From CAVUAT01 sp963848045 (GTDB lineage: Bacteria; Actinomycetota; Thermoleophilia; Solirubrobacterales; 70-9), in assembly GCA_963848045.1 (NCBI GenBank), contig CAWKCC010000003.1:1-64000 (forward strand): a stretch of 64,000 nt of DNA. Reading direction: 5' to 3'. Positions 7,354 through 15,230 of the stretch are shown here, piece after piece. The notes under the pieces were generated by a model, which ran no database searches, was not told where the DNA came from, and worked only from the letters and a program-made list of their open reading frames with translations. A program made the position numbers and the translations under genes. Position 1 is the first letter of the stretch. Every line of letters begins with the position of its first letter.

Positions 7354-8310
7354 TCAGTCCTCCTCCGTCACCGAGAGGAAGGCGTCGCTGAGGCGCGCTC
7401 CCTCGCGCTCGAATCCCCGCAGCGGGATCTGCGCGGCGAGCAGCGCCTCGATCACCTCGTTCATGTCGGACTCCGTCGCGGCCGGCCCGTCGCGCAGGGT
7501 GGCCGTCAGCCAGTCGGGCTGACCCGCGAGCCGCTGGGCGGAGGCGACGGCGGGCGTCGAGCCCAGCACGTCGATGGCGCGGTCCACCTGGTCGGCCGGG
7601 ACCCGGATCCGTCCCCGTCTCGGCCCGGCGACCTGGCCGGCCACCTCCGCCACGGTCCCCTCGGCGACCACGCGGCCCCGGTTGAGGATGATCACGCGGG
7701 AGCAGATCTCCTCCACCTCCGCCAGGAAGTGGGTGCTGAGCACGACCGTCGCTCCCCGGTCGGCCGCGATGCCCTCGACCAGGCGCAGGACCTGTCGCTG
7801 GCCCGCCGGGTCGAGGCCGAGCGTCGGCTCGTCGAGGAAGACGACGGCCGGCTCGTTGATCAGCGCGCGGGCGATGCCGAGCCGCTGCCGCATGCCCCGG
7901 CTGTAGGCGACGATCCGCCTGGAGGCGCTCTCGGCCAGGCCGACCTCCCCCAGCAGCGAGGCCGCCAGCGAGCGCGCATCCGCGCGGCTGCGACCGAAGA
8001 GCTGGGCGTGGTAGCTGAGGAAGCTCTCGCCGGTCTGTTGCTCGGGGTAGCCGGCGCTCTCGGGCAACACCCCGATCTGGGCCCGGATCTGGCTCGGGCG
8101 GCTGTCGGGTATGCCGGCCACCGAGAAGTTGCCCCGGGTCGGCGCGAGGATGGTGGTCAGCACCCGGATCGCGGTCGTCTTGCCGGCGCCGTTCGGTCCC
8201 AGCAGCCCCAGGATCTCGCCGGCGCTCGCGGTCAGATCGACGCCGTCCAGGGCGACGAGCTCTCCGTAGCGCTTGACAAGGTTCTGGGCCTCGAGGGTCG
8301 GTGTCTCCAT
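7354..8310 (-). CDS. ABC transporter ATP-binding protein
   Basis: A 318-residue ATPase of the CcmA/NatA/DrrA class. Walker A is GPNGAGKTTA (about residue 38), the signature motif is YSRGMRQRLGIARAL, Walker B is AVVFLDEPTLGLDP and the switch His is in VLSTHFL. A C-terminal domain of about 100 residues follows, as in drug and sodium exporters. It is the first gene of the operon with the permease and the CARDB-like protein. The start at 8310 lies 75 bp from the accessory promoter motif copy 2, which points the other way. Confidence 0.9.
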   Translation of the reverse strand: METPTLEAQNLVKRYGELVALDGVDLTASAGEILGLLGPNGAGKTTAIRVLTTILAPTRGNFSVAGIPDSRPSQIRAQIGVLPESAGYPEQQTGESFLSYHAQLFGRSRADARSLAASLLGEVGLAESASRRIVAYSRGMRQRLGIARALINEPAVVFLDEPTLGLDPAGQRQVLRLVEGIAADRGATVVLSTHFLAEVEEICSRVIILNRGRVVAEGTVAEVAGQVAGPRRGRIRVPADQVDRAIDVLGSTPAVASAQRLAGQPDWLTATLRDGPAATESDMNEVIEALLAAQIPLRGFEREGARLSDAFLSVTEED

Positions 8311-8384
8311 CTTTCTCGCGCAGAGCCTGGCGAGGGCGGATGAGAGGGAGATGAGTAGCTGCCACGCCGACGTGCAGGGGGGCT

Positions 8385-8411
8385 GTCAGGAAAGCGTCGC
8401 CCGCGGCGACC
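8385..8411 (+). promoter_or_regulatory. Accessory promoter motif, copy 2
   Basis: GTCAGG (8385-8390), 12 nt beginning AAAGCG, GCGGCGACC (8403-8411), then 11 nt to the ATG at 8423. There is no Shine-Dalgarno sequence and no TAnnnT box. Confidence 0.6.
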
Positions 8412-8422
8412 CAACCGTTGCC

Positions 8423-8605
8423 ATGACGCTTCCCGGACCATCGAGGACGATCATCGTCGAGCCGATCGAGCAGCCCGGGAGGGCGCCCGCGCCCCGGGAG
8501 CCCGCGCCCGAGCGCGAGCCCGCGCGCGAGCCCTCCGAGCCAGAGCCCGCGCCCGCCGAGCCCGAGCGCGAGCGCGAGAAGGAGCCCGCGAGGAGCGCCG
8601 CGTGA
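8423..8605 (+). CDS. Small Pro/Glu/Arg-rich protein preceding the second CxCGLYA gene
   Basis: A 60-residue ORF placed 11 nt after promoter motif copy 2. A conserved-looking head, LPGPSRTIIVEPIEQP, is followed by a low-complexity Pro-Glu-Arg-Ala tail. It ends in a GTGA overlap with the following gene, the same architecture as the 4569/4697 pair. The head, rather than the tail, is likely to be the functional part, perhaps binding a partner. A longer reading from 8273 would run through the promoter motif and is not favoured. Family not recognised. Confidence 0.55.
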   Translation: MTLPGPSRTIIVEPIEQPGRAPAPREPAPEREPAREPSEPEPAPAEPEREREKEPARSAA

Positions 8606-9189
8606 CGCCCGCCGGGCCCAAGCCCGGCGGCGCCCCCGAGCCGCCGCTCTTCGCCGGCGCCGTGCACGGCATCCGCTGCTGGGGCCTCAGCGAGCACGGC
8701 CTGCTGCACGGGCTCGGGATCGGCTCGGCGATGGTCTGGTCGCCCGACCGCGAGCCCACCACCGCCCACTGCCTGCGCGCGTGCCACCCGGCGCCCGATC
8801 CGAAATGCGGCTGCGGGCTCTACGCGCTTCACCCCTACGCCTACCGCCGTCCCGCTCGCCACGGCCCGGCGGTGCGCGCGGTCACCGGCATCGTCGAGGC
8901 CTGGGGGCGGATCGAGGTGCACGGGCGCGGTTTCCGCGCCCAGCGCGCCCGGCCGCTGGTCCTGCTCGCCCCCGCGCCCCATCTCGCCCGCCCCGGGGAG
9001 CTGGAGGAGCTGGAGGCGGTCTCCCGCCGCTACGAGCTGCCGATCGTCCAGGCGCCGCTCCCCGCCCACGCGCGCGAGTGGTGCCGGCTGCGCGAGCTGG
9101 GCCTGCGGCGCTCGGTCGTCGGCCGGCTGATCGCCGAGGGCGGCGGGCACGGCTGGGTCGAGCAGCTGGGGAAGGGCTGCGATGGCTAG
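8602..9189 (+). CDS. CxCGLYA-domain protein, soluble paralogue
   Basis: A 195-residue protein starting at the coupled GTG 8602. It shares with the 4697 protein the ordered blocks LFAGAVHGIRCW, W-S-P, A-H-C, KCGCGLYALHP, GIVEAWGRIEVHGRGFRAQRARPL and a C-terminal helical part, but has no linker or membrane segment. Three cysteines plus His within 40 residues suggest a metal site. It overlaps the TPR gene downstream by 8 bp, so small ORF, domain protein and TPR protein form one transcript under motif copy 2. Function unknown; the paralogy is clear by eye over about 110 residues. Confidence 0.7.
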   Translation: MTPAGPKPGGAPEPPLFAGAVHGIRCWGLSEHGLLHGLGIGSAMVWSPDREPTTAHCLRACHPAPDPKCGCGLYALHPYAYRRPARHGPAVRAVTGIVEAWGRIEVHGRGFRAQRARPLVLLAPAPHLARPGELEELEAVSRRYELPIVQAPLPAHAREWCRLRELGLRRSVVGRLIAEGGGHGWVEQLGKGCDG

Positions 9190-9892
9190 GACGCCGCTCC
9201 ACCTCAACCGCGCCGCGGCTTCCGACTGGCTGATCGCGCTCGAGCAGGGCCGCGTCGACGACGGCACGCCGCCTGAGTGCTGGCGCCAGGTCGGCGAGCT
9301 CTTCGCCTACCTGCTCGACGAGCCCGGCGGCCGCGAGGTGGGGTTCCGGGTCAACGGGTTCTCGGAGTTCGACGTCGCCGTCGAGCTGGAGCCGCTGGAG
9401 CGCGAGGCCGGCGGCGAGGTGCCGCGCTTCGACGCCCCGGCCCTGCTGCTCTTCGACGCCACCGCCGCCGAGATCATCCGCGCCGCCGACTCGCTCTTCG
9501 AAGGCGGGAACTCGATCAACCGCGACTTCTTCGACCGCGCGCTCGAGTGCGACACCGTGGAGCTCTACGAGCAGGCGCTCTACTGGTGGCGCCGCTGCCT
9601 GCAGGCCGGCGACGCGATGGCCCACTTCGGGATCGGCTACACGCTCCACGACCTCGGCCGCTTCGACGAGGCCGCTCCCCATCTGCGCCACTACGCGACC
9701 CTCGCCTCCCACGAGCCCTGGGTATGGTGCTGGCTCGGCAGGGTCGAGCAGGCCCGAGGCGACGACGACGCGGCCGCCGCGGCCTACGAGCGCGCCATCG
9801 AGCTGACCGAGGCGGGCGGCCAGGAGACCGACGCGCCCGAGCTGCTCGTCAGGCTCGCGGCCGGCAGCGCGGAGCCGGCAAGCGGCGCCTAG
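9182..9892 (+). CDS. TPR-repeat protein
   Basis: A 236-residue soluble protein. The C-terminal half holds tetratricopeptide-type helical pairs: YEQALYWWRRCLQAGDAMAH, FGIGYTLHDLGRFDEAAPHL, then WVWCWLGRVEQARGDDDAAA with YERAIELTEAG. The N-terminal 110 residues (HLNRAAASDWLIALEQG and an acidic stretch with LLLFDATAAEIIRAAD) match nothing I recognise. The ATG at 9182 lies inside the end of the preceding gene, so the two are co-translated. TPR proteins act as protein-protein adaptors, and its operon partner is the obvious candidate ligand. Confidence 0.75.
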   Translation: MARTPLHLNRAAASDWLIALEQGRVDDGTPPECWRQVGELFAYLLDEPGGREVGFRVNGFSEFDVAVELEPLEREAGGEVPRFDAPALLLFDATAAEIIRAADSLFEGGNSINRDFFDRALECDTVELYEQALYWWRRCLQAGDAMAHFGIGYTLHDLGRFDEAAPHLRHYATLASHEPWVWCWLGRVEQARGDDDAAAAAYERAIELTEAGGQETDAPELLVRLAAGSAEPASGA

Positions 9893-9917
9893 GTCGCCGG
9901 GCGGCCCGGTGGTCGTC

Positions 9918-9943
9918 GTCAGGAAAGGCGCCCCGCGGCGACC
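9918..9943 (+). promoter_or_regulatory. Accessory promoter motif, copy 3
   Basis: GTCAGG (9918-9923), 11 nt beginning AAAGGC, GCGGCGACC (9935-9943), then 8 nt to the ATG at 9952. Identity to copy 2 covers GTCAGGAAAG and CCCGCGGCGACC. Confidence 0.6.
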
Positions 9944-9951
9944 TCTCTCCC

Positions 9952-10314
9952 ATGAAGAGAGAACACACGCGAGTGCAGATCACGCACCACTGCGTCAGCC
10001 GGTTTCACGAGCGCTTCCGGCCGGCGCTCGACACGATCGGGGCCCGCCGCGAGCTGGAGATGCTGGTCGGGATCGGGGAGATCGACGCCCATCCACCCGC
10101 CTGGATGGCGGCGAGGGAGCGCGAGGCCGCGGTCGCCTACCTGATCGTCGGCGAGGACCTGGTGGTCCCGCTGGCCTTCGGGCACGGCGACTACGACTGG
10201 GTCGCCAAGACCTGCATCCCGCGCGGCGGCATCTCTCAGAAAGCACGCCGGCGCCGCAACGAGCGCGGCCGCGCGCGTCGCGCGGCCCGGCGGGCCAAGC
10301 GCAGCCGGCGCTGA
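9952..10314 (+). CDS. Basic small protein of the motif-driven group (unknown function)
   Basis: A 120-residue protein immediately downstream of promoter motif copy 3. The N-terminal ITHHCVSRFHERFRPAL has the His-x-x-x-Arg-x-x-Glu-Arg arrangement seen in small BrnT/DUF4258-like and phage-type proteins, followed by a predicted helix (ARRELEMLV). The middle has AVAYLIVGEDLVVPLAF, and the C-terminus is very basic with many Arg (KARRRRNERGRARR), suggesting nucleic-acid binding. A nuclease or toxin-like role is possible but not shown. The short leader and absence of a ribosome binding site support a leaderless transcript. Confidence 0.65.
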   Translation: MKREHTRVQITHHCVSRFHERFRPALDTIGARRELEMLVGIGEIDAHPPAWMAAREREAAVAYLIVGEDLVVPLAFGHGDYDWVAKTCIPRGGISQKARRRRNERGRARRAARRAKRSRR

Positions 10315-10334
10315 GCGCCGTCGAGCGGGGGCGA

Positions 10335-10362
10335 GGAATCGCACTCCTGGCGAATCCCTGAC
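10335..10362. repeat. Imperfect inverted repeat with a half promoter motif
   Basis: GGAATCGC (10335-10342) and GCGAATCC (10350-10357) pair at 7 of 8 positions across ACTCCTG. The minus strand of 10357-10362 reads GTCAGG followed by GATTCG, similar to motif copy 1, but no GCGGCGACC box follows. It lies between the basic protein gene and the truncated toxin. Confidence 0.4.
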
Positions 10363-10392
10363 ACTGCGCGCGCCTCTCGCGCGCCCGCGGGC

Positions 10393-10644
10393 GCTCTGGT
10401 CGCCGCCGGCAAGCTCGAGATCGACGCGGCCGAGGAATCGTTGACTGATCTCACCGAGCTGCAGCTGCAGCGCTGTCCGCACACCTTCCTGCTCGAGTCG
10501 GCGTGGCGGATGCGAGCGCGGGTCAGCTTCTACGACGCGCTCTATCTGGCCCTGGGCGCCGAGATGGGACTGCCGGTCCTCACCCAGGACGCGCGGCTCG
10601 CCAGGGCGGCGGCCGCATTCGACCTGCGCGTGGACCTGCTCTAG
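10393..10644 (+). pseudogene. 5'-truncated VapC-type PIN-domain toxin
   Basis: The frame reads ALVAAGKLEIDAAEESL, then RCPHTFLLESAWRMRARVSFYDALYLALGAEMG, then LTQDARLARAA to a TAG at 10642-10644. This is the C-terminal two thirds of a PIN-domain ribonuclease. The acidic residues of YDALY and TQDARL are present, but the N-terminal VVDAS block with the first catalytic Asp, and the middle Glu, are missing. No antitoxin gene precedes it. A downstream start (TTG at 10441) would give a 67-residue piece that cannot hold a complete active site. Read as a dead toxin-antitoxin remnant. Confidence 0.7.
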
Positions 10645-10647
10645 AGT
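10642..10647 (+). promoter_or_regulatory. -10 box of the aldo/keto reductase
   Basis: TAGAGT, 7 nt before the ATG at 10655. Its first three bases are the stop codon of the truncated toxin. Confidence 0.5.
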
Positions 10648-10654
10648 CCGCGCG

Positions 10655-11653
10655 ATGAGACACCGCAAGCTCGGCGATTCGGACATCGAGGTCTCGGAGA
10701 TCTCGCTCGGCTCCTGGCTCACATACGGTGTGGGGCTGGAGCGCGAGAACACCGAGGCCTGCACGCGCCGGGCCTTCGAGGAGGGCATCAACTTCTTCGA
10801 CACCTCCAATGCCTACGGGGCGGGGGCGGCCGAGGAGGCGTGGGGCGAGATCCTCGCCGACTACGAGCGCGAGAGCTACGTGCTGGCGACCAAGGTCTTC
10901 TTTCCGATGGACGAGCAGAACTCGGGGCTCTCCGCCGAGCAGATCCGCAAGCAGCTCGACGCCTCGCTGAAGCGGCTGCGCACCGACTACGTCGACCTCT
11001 ACCAATGCCACCGCTTCGACACCGAGACGCCGATCGAGGAGACGATGGAGGCGCTGACCGAGGCGGTGCAGGCCGGCAAGGTCCGCGCCATCGGCTTCAG
11101 CGAGTGGACGCCGGAGCAGATCGCGGCGGCGATCGAGCTCGAGGCCGACGGCATGGCCGAGATGGTCTCCTCGCAGCCCCAGTACAACCTGATCTGGCGC
11201 TCGCCCGAGGCCGAGGTCTTCTCGCTCTGCCACGAGGCCGGCATCTCGCAGATCGTCTGGTCGCCGCTCGCCCAGGGGGTGCTGAGCGGCAAGTACCGCC
11301 CCGGCGAGGAGCTCCCCTCCGACTCGCGGGCCGCGAGCGACTCGATGGGCTGGGCGATGGACCGCTACACCACCGACGAGGTGCTGACCGCCGTGGCGCG
11401 CCTGGAGCCGATCGCCGACGCGGCCGGGCTGACCATGGTGCAGATGGCGCTCGCCTGGGTGCTGCGCCGCTCCGAGGTCGCCTCGGCGATCATCGGCGCC
11501 TCGCGGCCCGAGCAGGTGACCGAGAACGCCTCGGCCAGCGGGATCGAGCTCCCCGAAAACGTGCTGGAGGCGATCGACGGCGCCGTCGCCGAGGTGATGG
11601 TCACCGAGCCGAGGCTGGCCGCCTTCGCCCAAGAGGGGGTCAAGCACCGCTAG
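10655..11653 (+). CDS. Aldo/keto reductase
   Basis: A 332-residue NADPH-dependent oxidoreductase with a TIM-barrel fold, of the potassium-channel beta-subunit-like group. The catalytic tetrad is visible: Asp and Tyr in FFDTSNAYG, Lys in LATKVFFP, His in LYQCHRFDT. The family segment QPQYNLIWRSPEAEV follows, and the nucleotide-binding end is SAIIGASRPEQV. Members reduce aldehydes and ketones or recycle nucleotide cofactors; the substrate is not predictable. It is monocistronic and reads out of the accessory block on the left. Confidence 0.92.
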   Translation: MRHRKLGDSDIEVSEISLGSWLTYGVGLERENTEACTRRAFEEGINFFDTSNAYGAGAAEEAWGEILADYERESYVLATKVFFPMDEQNSGLSAEQIRKQLDASLKRLRTDYVDLYQCHRFDTETPIEETMEALTEAVQAGKVRAIGFSEWTPEQIAAAIELEADGMAEMVSSQPQYNLIWRSPEAEVFSLCHEAGISQIVWSPLAQGVLSGKYRPGEELPSDSRAASDSMGWAMDRYTTDEVLTAVARLEPIADAAGLTMVQMALAWVLRRSEVASAIIGASRPEQVTENASASGIELPENVLEAIDGAVAEVMVTEPRLAAFAQEGVKHR

Positions 11654-11687
11654 CCGGCGGGGTCCCACCGGCCTCCGCCGCAGAAGC

Positions 11688-11693
11688 TACCCT
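11688..11693 (+). promoter_or_regulatory. -10 box of the monooxygenase gene
   Basis: TACCCT, 8 nt before the ATG at 11702. Confidence 0.45.
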
Positions 11694-11701
11694 TGGTAGG
11701 A

Positions 11702-13342
11702 ATGGCGAGCGAGGCGCAGAGGAACGAGGCGCAGAGGCCGAGCGCAGCGGAGAGGCCCGGCGGCGGGCCGGCCGGCAACGGCGCCGGCGCGGGTCCGCTG
11801 CCCGAGCGGGTCGAGATCGCGATCGTCGGCGCGGGGTTCAGCGGCCTCGGCATGGCGATCAGGCTGCGCCAGCAGGGCCGCCACGACTTCGTCGTGCTCG
11901 AGCGTGCCGATCAGCTCGGCGGCACCTGGCGCGACAACACCTATCCCGGCTGCCGCTGCGACGTGCCCTCGCACCTGTACTCGTACTCGTTTGCCCCCAA
12001 CCCCGACTGGACCGACACCTACTCGGGCCAGGAGGAGATCTGGGACTACCTGCGCGCGACCAGCGACCGCTTCGGGATCACGCCGAAGATCCGCTTCGGC
12101 TGTGAGGTCGGCGAGAGCGCCTGGGACGAGGAGCGGGGGCTGTGGCGGATCCAGACCTCCGACGGCGAGCTGCTCGCAAGGGTGCTGGTCTCGGCGCCCG
12201 GCGGCCTGGCCGAGCCGGCGCTGCCCGAGCTGCCCGGCCTCGAGCGCTTTCAGGGCGCCAGCTTCCATTCGGCCCAGTGGGACCACGAGCACCGCCTCGA
12301 GGGCGAGCGCGTGGCGGTGATCGGCACCGGGGCCTCGGCGATCCAGTTCGCTCCCGCGATCCAGCCGCGGGTGGGGAGGATGCTCGTCTTCCAGCGCACG
12401 CCGCCCTGGATCGTGCCGCGGCGCGGCCGCCGGATCAGCGCCCTCGAGCATCGCCTCTACCGCGCGCTGCCGCCGCTGCAGCGGCTGGTCCGCGCCTGGA
12501 CGTATGTGACCCGCGAGCTTCCGGTGCCCGGCTTCGCCTTCGATCACCGGCTGCTGCGCCCCATGCAGCGTCTGGTCGAGCGCTACCTGGCGAGCGAGGT
12601 GCCCGACCCCGCGCTGCGCGAGCGCCTGCGCCCCCACTACGAGCTCGGCTGCAAGCGGGTGCTGCCCTCCAACGAGTGGTACTCGACCCTCCAGCAGCCC
12701 AACGTCGAGCTGGTCAGCGAGCCGATCGCCGAGCTGCGCGAGCACTCGATCGTGACCGCCGACGGCGCCGAGCACGAGGTCGACACCGTGATCTTCGGCA
12801 CCGGCTTCCAGGTGCTCGAGACGCCGGCCGCCCAGCAGGTGCGTGGCCGCGACGGGCGCCTGCTCGCCGAGGTCTGGGACGGCAGGCCCGAGGCCTACCT
12901 CGGCACCACGATCACGGGCTTCCCCAACTTCTTCCTGATGCTGGGCCCCAACGTGGGCGTCGGCACCACCTCGGTCCTGGTCATGGCCGAGGCCCAGATC
13001 GCCCACGTGCTGAGCTGCCTGGAGGCGATGGACTCCGAGGGAGCCGCGGTCGCCGAGGTGCGCCCCGGCGCCCAGCGGCGCTTCAACGACTGGATCCGGC
13101 GCCGCTCGCGCAAGAGCGTCTGGGAGGCCGGCGGGTGTGTGAGCTGGTATCAGGACGACGAGGGTCGAAACCGCGCCATCTGGCCGAGCTTCACCTGGCG
13201 CTTCCGGCAGCGCGCGCGAGCGATCCGCCGCACCGACTACTCGCTGCGCCCGGCGCCCGCCCCGGCGCGCCGCCCCGGCCGCCATGCCCGTTCTCGCCGA
13301 GCAGGACCCGGAAGGGTCGACCAGCGCGGTGGCCTCCGCATG
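11702..13342 (+). CDS. Flavin-containing Baeyer-Villiger-type monooxygenase (frameshift near the C-terminus)
   Basis: A FAD/NADPH monooxygenase of roughly 545 residues. The first Rossmann motif is IVGAGFSGLGMAIRL. The Baeyer-Villiger fingerprint FxGxxxHxxxW(P/D) is present as FQGASFHSAQWDH, and the second Rossmann motif is VAVIGTGASAIQ. Members insert oxygen into ketones or hydroxylate. After YSLRPAPAPA (about 13265) the frame runs on into the TetR gene. One base out of frame, the sequence reads MPVLAEQDPEGSTSAVASA and stops at TGA 13341-13343, overlapping the regulator start as ATGA. The native protein probably ends there, so the apparent 769-residue fusion reflects an indel. The N-terminal 35 residues are low-complexity. 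Confidence 0.85.
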
Positions 13343-14002
13343 AGCCCGGCCCAGAAGGCCGCCAGCCGCGACGGCGCCCGCAAGCGCGCCGCCCACCTCG
13401 GCCCCGAGCGCCGCCGCCCCGAGGTGCTCGACGCCGCCCTGGGCCTCTTCCTCGAGCGCGGCTACGAGGGCACCTCGATGGAGGCGATCGCCGCCGCCGC
13501 CGGGGTCACCAAGCCCGTGGTCTACGCCTGCTTCCCCGGCAAGGACGAGCTGTTCAGGGCGCTCTTGGCGCGGGAGGAGGAGCGCATCCTGGCCGACATC
13601 CGGGGGGCCTTCGGCGGCATCGACCTCTCCGATCCCGAGAGCACCATGGTCGAGGGCTACACAAGCTTCCTGCGCGCCGTCGCCGCCTCTCCCGACGTCT
13701 ACCGGCTGATCTTCCTCGGCGAGGGCGGCGGCAACGCCGCGGTCGCCAGGCGCGTGCAGCGTGGCCGCGAGCAGCAGGTCGAGGCGCTCGCGAGGCAGGC
13801 GCGCATCTGGCTCGAGGCGCGCTCGGCGGGCAAGCCCGCCGGGGGCGGGCTGGATGCGACCGCGCGCCTGCTCGGCCACGCCTTCGGCGGCATCGCCGAG
13901 GCGGGCGCCCGCCTGCTGCTCTCCGGCGCCGACGATTGGACGCCGCAGACGCTGGGGCGCGAGCTGGGCCGCCTGGCCGCCGGCGCCTACGAGAGCGCCT
14001 GA
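13340..14002 (+). CDS. TetR-family transcriptional regulator
   Basis: About 220 residues from the ATG at 13340. The N-terminal helix-turn-helix is typical: VLDAALGLFLERGYEGTSM, then EAIAAAAGVTKPVVYACFPGKDELF. The C-terminal ligand-binding domain is helical. An Arg/Ala-rich extension of about 25 residues precedes the HTH. In the current sequence the frame is continuous with the monooxygenase upstream, but the ATGA overlap expected of coupled genes is intact in the other frame. It likely controls the monooxygenase operon in response to its substrate; this is inferred from adjacency. Confidence 0.88.
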   Translation: MSPAQKAASRDGARKRAAHLGPERRRPEVLDAALGLFLERGYEGTSMEAIAAAAGVTKPVVYACFPGKDELFRALLAREEERILADIRGAFGGIDLSDPESTMVEGYTSFLRAVAASPDVYRLIFLGEGGGNAAVARRVQRGREQQVEALARQARIWLEARSAGKPAGGGLDATARLLGHAFGGIAEAGARLLLSGADDWTPQTLGRELGRLAAGAYESA

Positions 14003-14012
14003 CAGGCCCACC

Positions 14013-14035
14013 GACGGCGGCAGATGTGCGCCGTC
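14013..14035. terminator. Terminator-like hairpin between convergent genes
   Basis: GACGGCG (14013-14019) pairs with CGCCGTC (14029-14035) over a 9-nt loop, between the regulator stop and the stop at 14053. No T-tract is seen. Confidence 0.4.
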
Positions 14036-14052
14036 CTCGTCGAAGCGCGGAG

Positions 14053-15003
14053 CTAGCGCTTCTTGCGCTTCAGCTTCAGCTTCCGCGTCTGCGTGGCGGG
14101 GTCATCGCCCGGCGGCGGCGTGTAGGTGATCTTGACCTTGACCTTGACCTTGCCGCTTCTGTTGAGCTTCTTCTGCTTCTTGCCCTTGGCCCTGATCAGC
14201 AGCTTCACCTTGCCGGCCGCGCCGACAGTCTTGCTGATCACGGCACCCGCGGCGGAAGCGGCCTTGATGCCCTTGCCCGAGAGGGCGAGCTTGCCGGCGT
14301 TGGGGACCCTGACGGCCAGCGTGGCCGTGCCCCTCTTCTTGTTTCGCTTGACCTTGCCGAGACTGAAGGCGTTCGAGGGCACCAGGAGGGCCGAGGCGTT
14401 GACGCGAATACCGGTGTTCGTCGCAAAGGCTCCCGATCCGCCGTCGGCCAGGTCACCCAGCCGGGAGAGGATCGGCTGCCCGGGGGCGGAGAAGGCGCAT
14501 GCGTTGGGAGCCGTGGCTGCGTTTGCGGAGTTGACGCCGAGCACATCGCCGGCCATGACCTCGACGCTCGAAGCGAAGGTGTTGAGCACACCACCCGTCA
14601 GGGGGCGAGGTCCATCGTGACCGACGACCATGTAGGTCGCCGGATCGGCGATCTTGCGAAACACCTTCATGGCCAGCATCTGGCCGGCTCCGGCGCGGGC
14701 ATAGTGACTCCAGGAGGTGACCCTCCAGGAGGTCACGGGTCCCCGGACCCGGGCCGGGGCGTTGTAGGTGCTGCTCGGAACGACGTAGATGTTGCCCGAG
14801 GTCACGGTTGGCTGCAAGACGTCGACCTGGGCGCCACAGGACCCCCCAGGGGACGGTGAGACTTGCCCGATCGTCACCGCCTCCGCGGGCGAGGCGCTCG
14901 CGGTCAGCGACAGGGCGGCAAGCGATGCGGCGAGCGCCATACGCCTGAGGAGGCGCCGCCCCCTACCTGCCGGTTGAGCCGGGGCCTCGAGCCCTCGCCG
15001 CAT
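14053..15003 (-). CDS. Secreted protein with Lys-rich beta-type C-terminal repeats
   Basis: A 316-residue exported protein. The start at ATG 15003 is chosen because GGGAGGATTGAG precedes it. A long signal peptide (about 1-45) has an Arg-rich n-region, hydrophobic ALAASLAALSLTASASPAEA and an A-x-A site. The middle domain (YVVPSSTYNAPARV, then VTSWRVTSWSHY) looks beta-rich. The C-terminal 120 residues have blocks such as KVKRNKKRGTATLAVRVPNAGK and KVKVKVKITYTPPPG, ending in a Lys/Arg tail. Such tails are widespread in secreted Thermoleophilia proteins and may bind cell-wall polymers. No catalytic motif is seen. Confidence 0.7.
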   Translation of the reverse strand: MRRGLEAPAQPAGRGRRLLRRMALAASLAALSLTASASPAEAVTIGQVSPSPGGSCGAQVDVLQPTVTSGNIYVVPSSTYNAPARVRGPVTSWRVTSWSHYARAGAGQMLAMKVFRKIADPATYMVVGHDGPRPLTGGVLNTFASSVEVMAGDVLGVNSANAATAPNACAFSAPGQPILSRLGDLADGGSGAFATNTGIRVNASALLVPSNAFSLGKVKRNKKRGTATLAVRVPNAGKLALSGKGIKAASAAGAVISKTVGAAGKVKLLIRAKGKKQKKLNRSGKVKVKVKITYTPPPGDDPATQTRKLKLKRKKR

Positions 15004-15230
15004 CTCAATCCTCCCTCGCTGGAATCGCTGTGGCACCAACCATTGACACTACGCCCCCTGAGACACGCGTACATCCGCACCCAGCACCGGAGCTCGCCCG
15101 TAGTCGCCACGCAGCGGAGGCCAACCGCGTTCCGCGGTCGGCTTCAGGCGCGGTGTCGGGATCGCGCCCAGCGCCCCGATCGCGGCGGGGGTAGGCTGCG
15201 GCTGATCTTTCCCCCGGACCGGAGGTCGCG

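Noticed and set aside
11702..14002. A single monooxygenase-TetR fusion protein.
   Set aside because: The junction residues are unnatural and the alternative frame gives a sensible C-terminus with an ATGA overlap.
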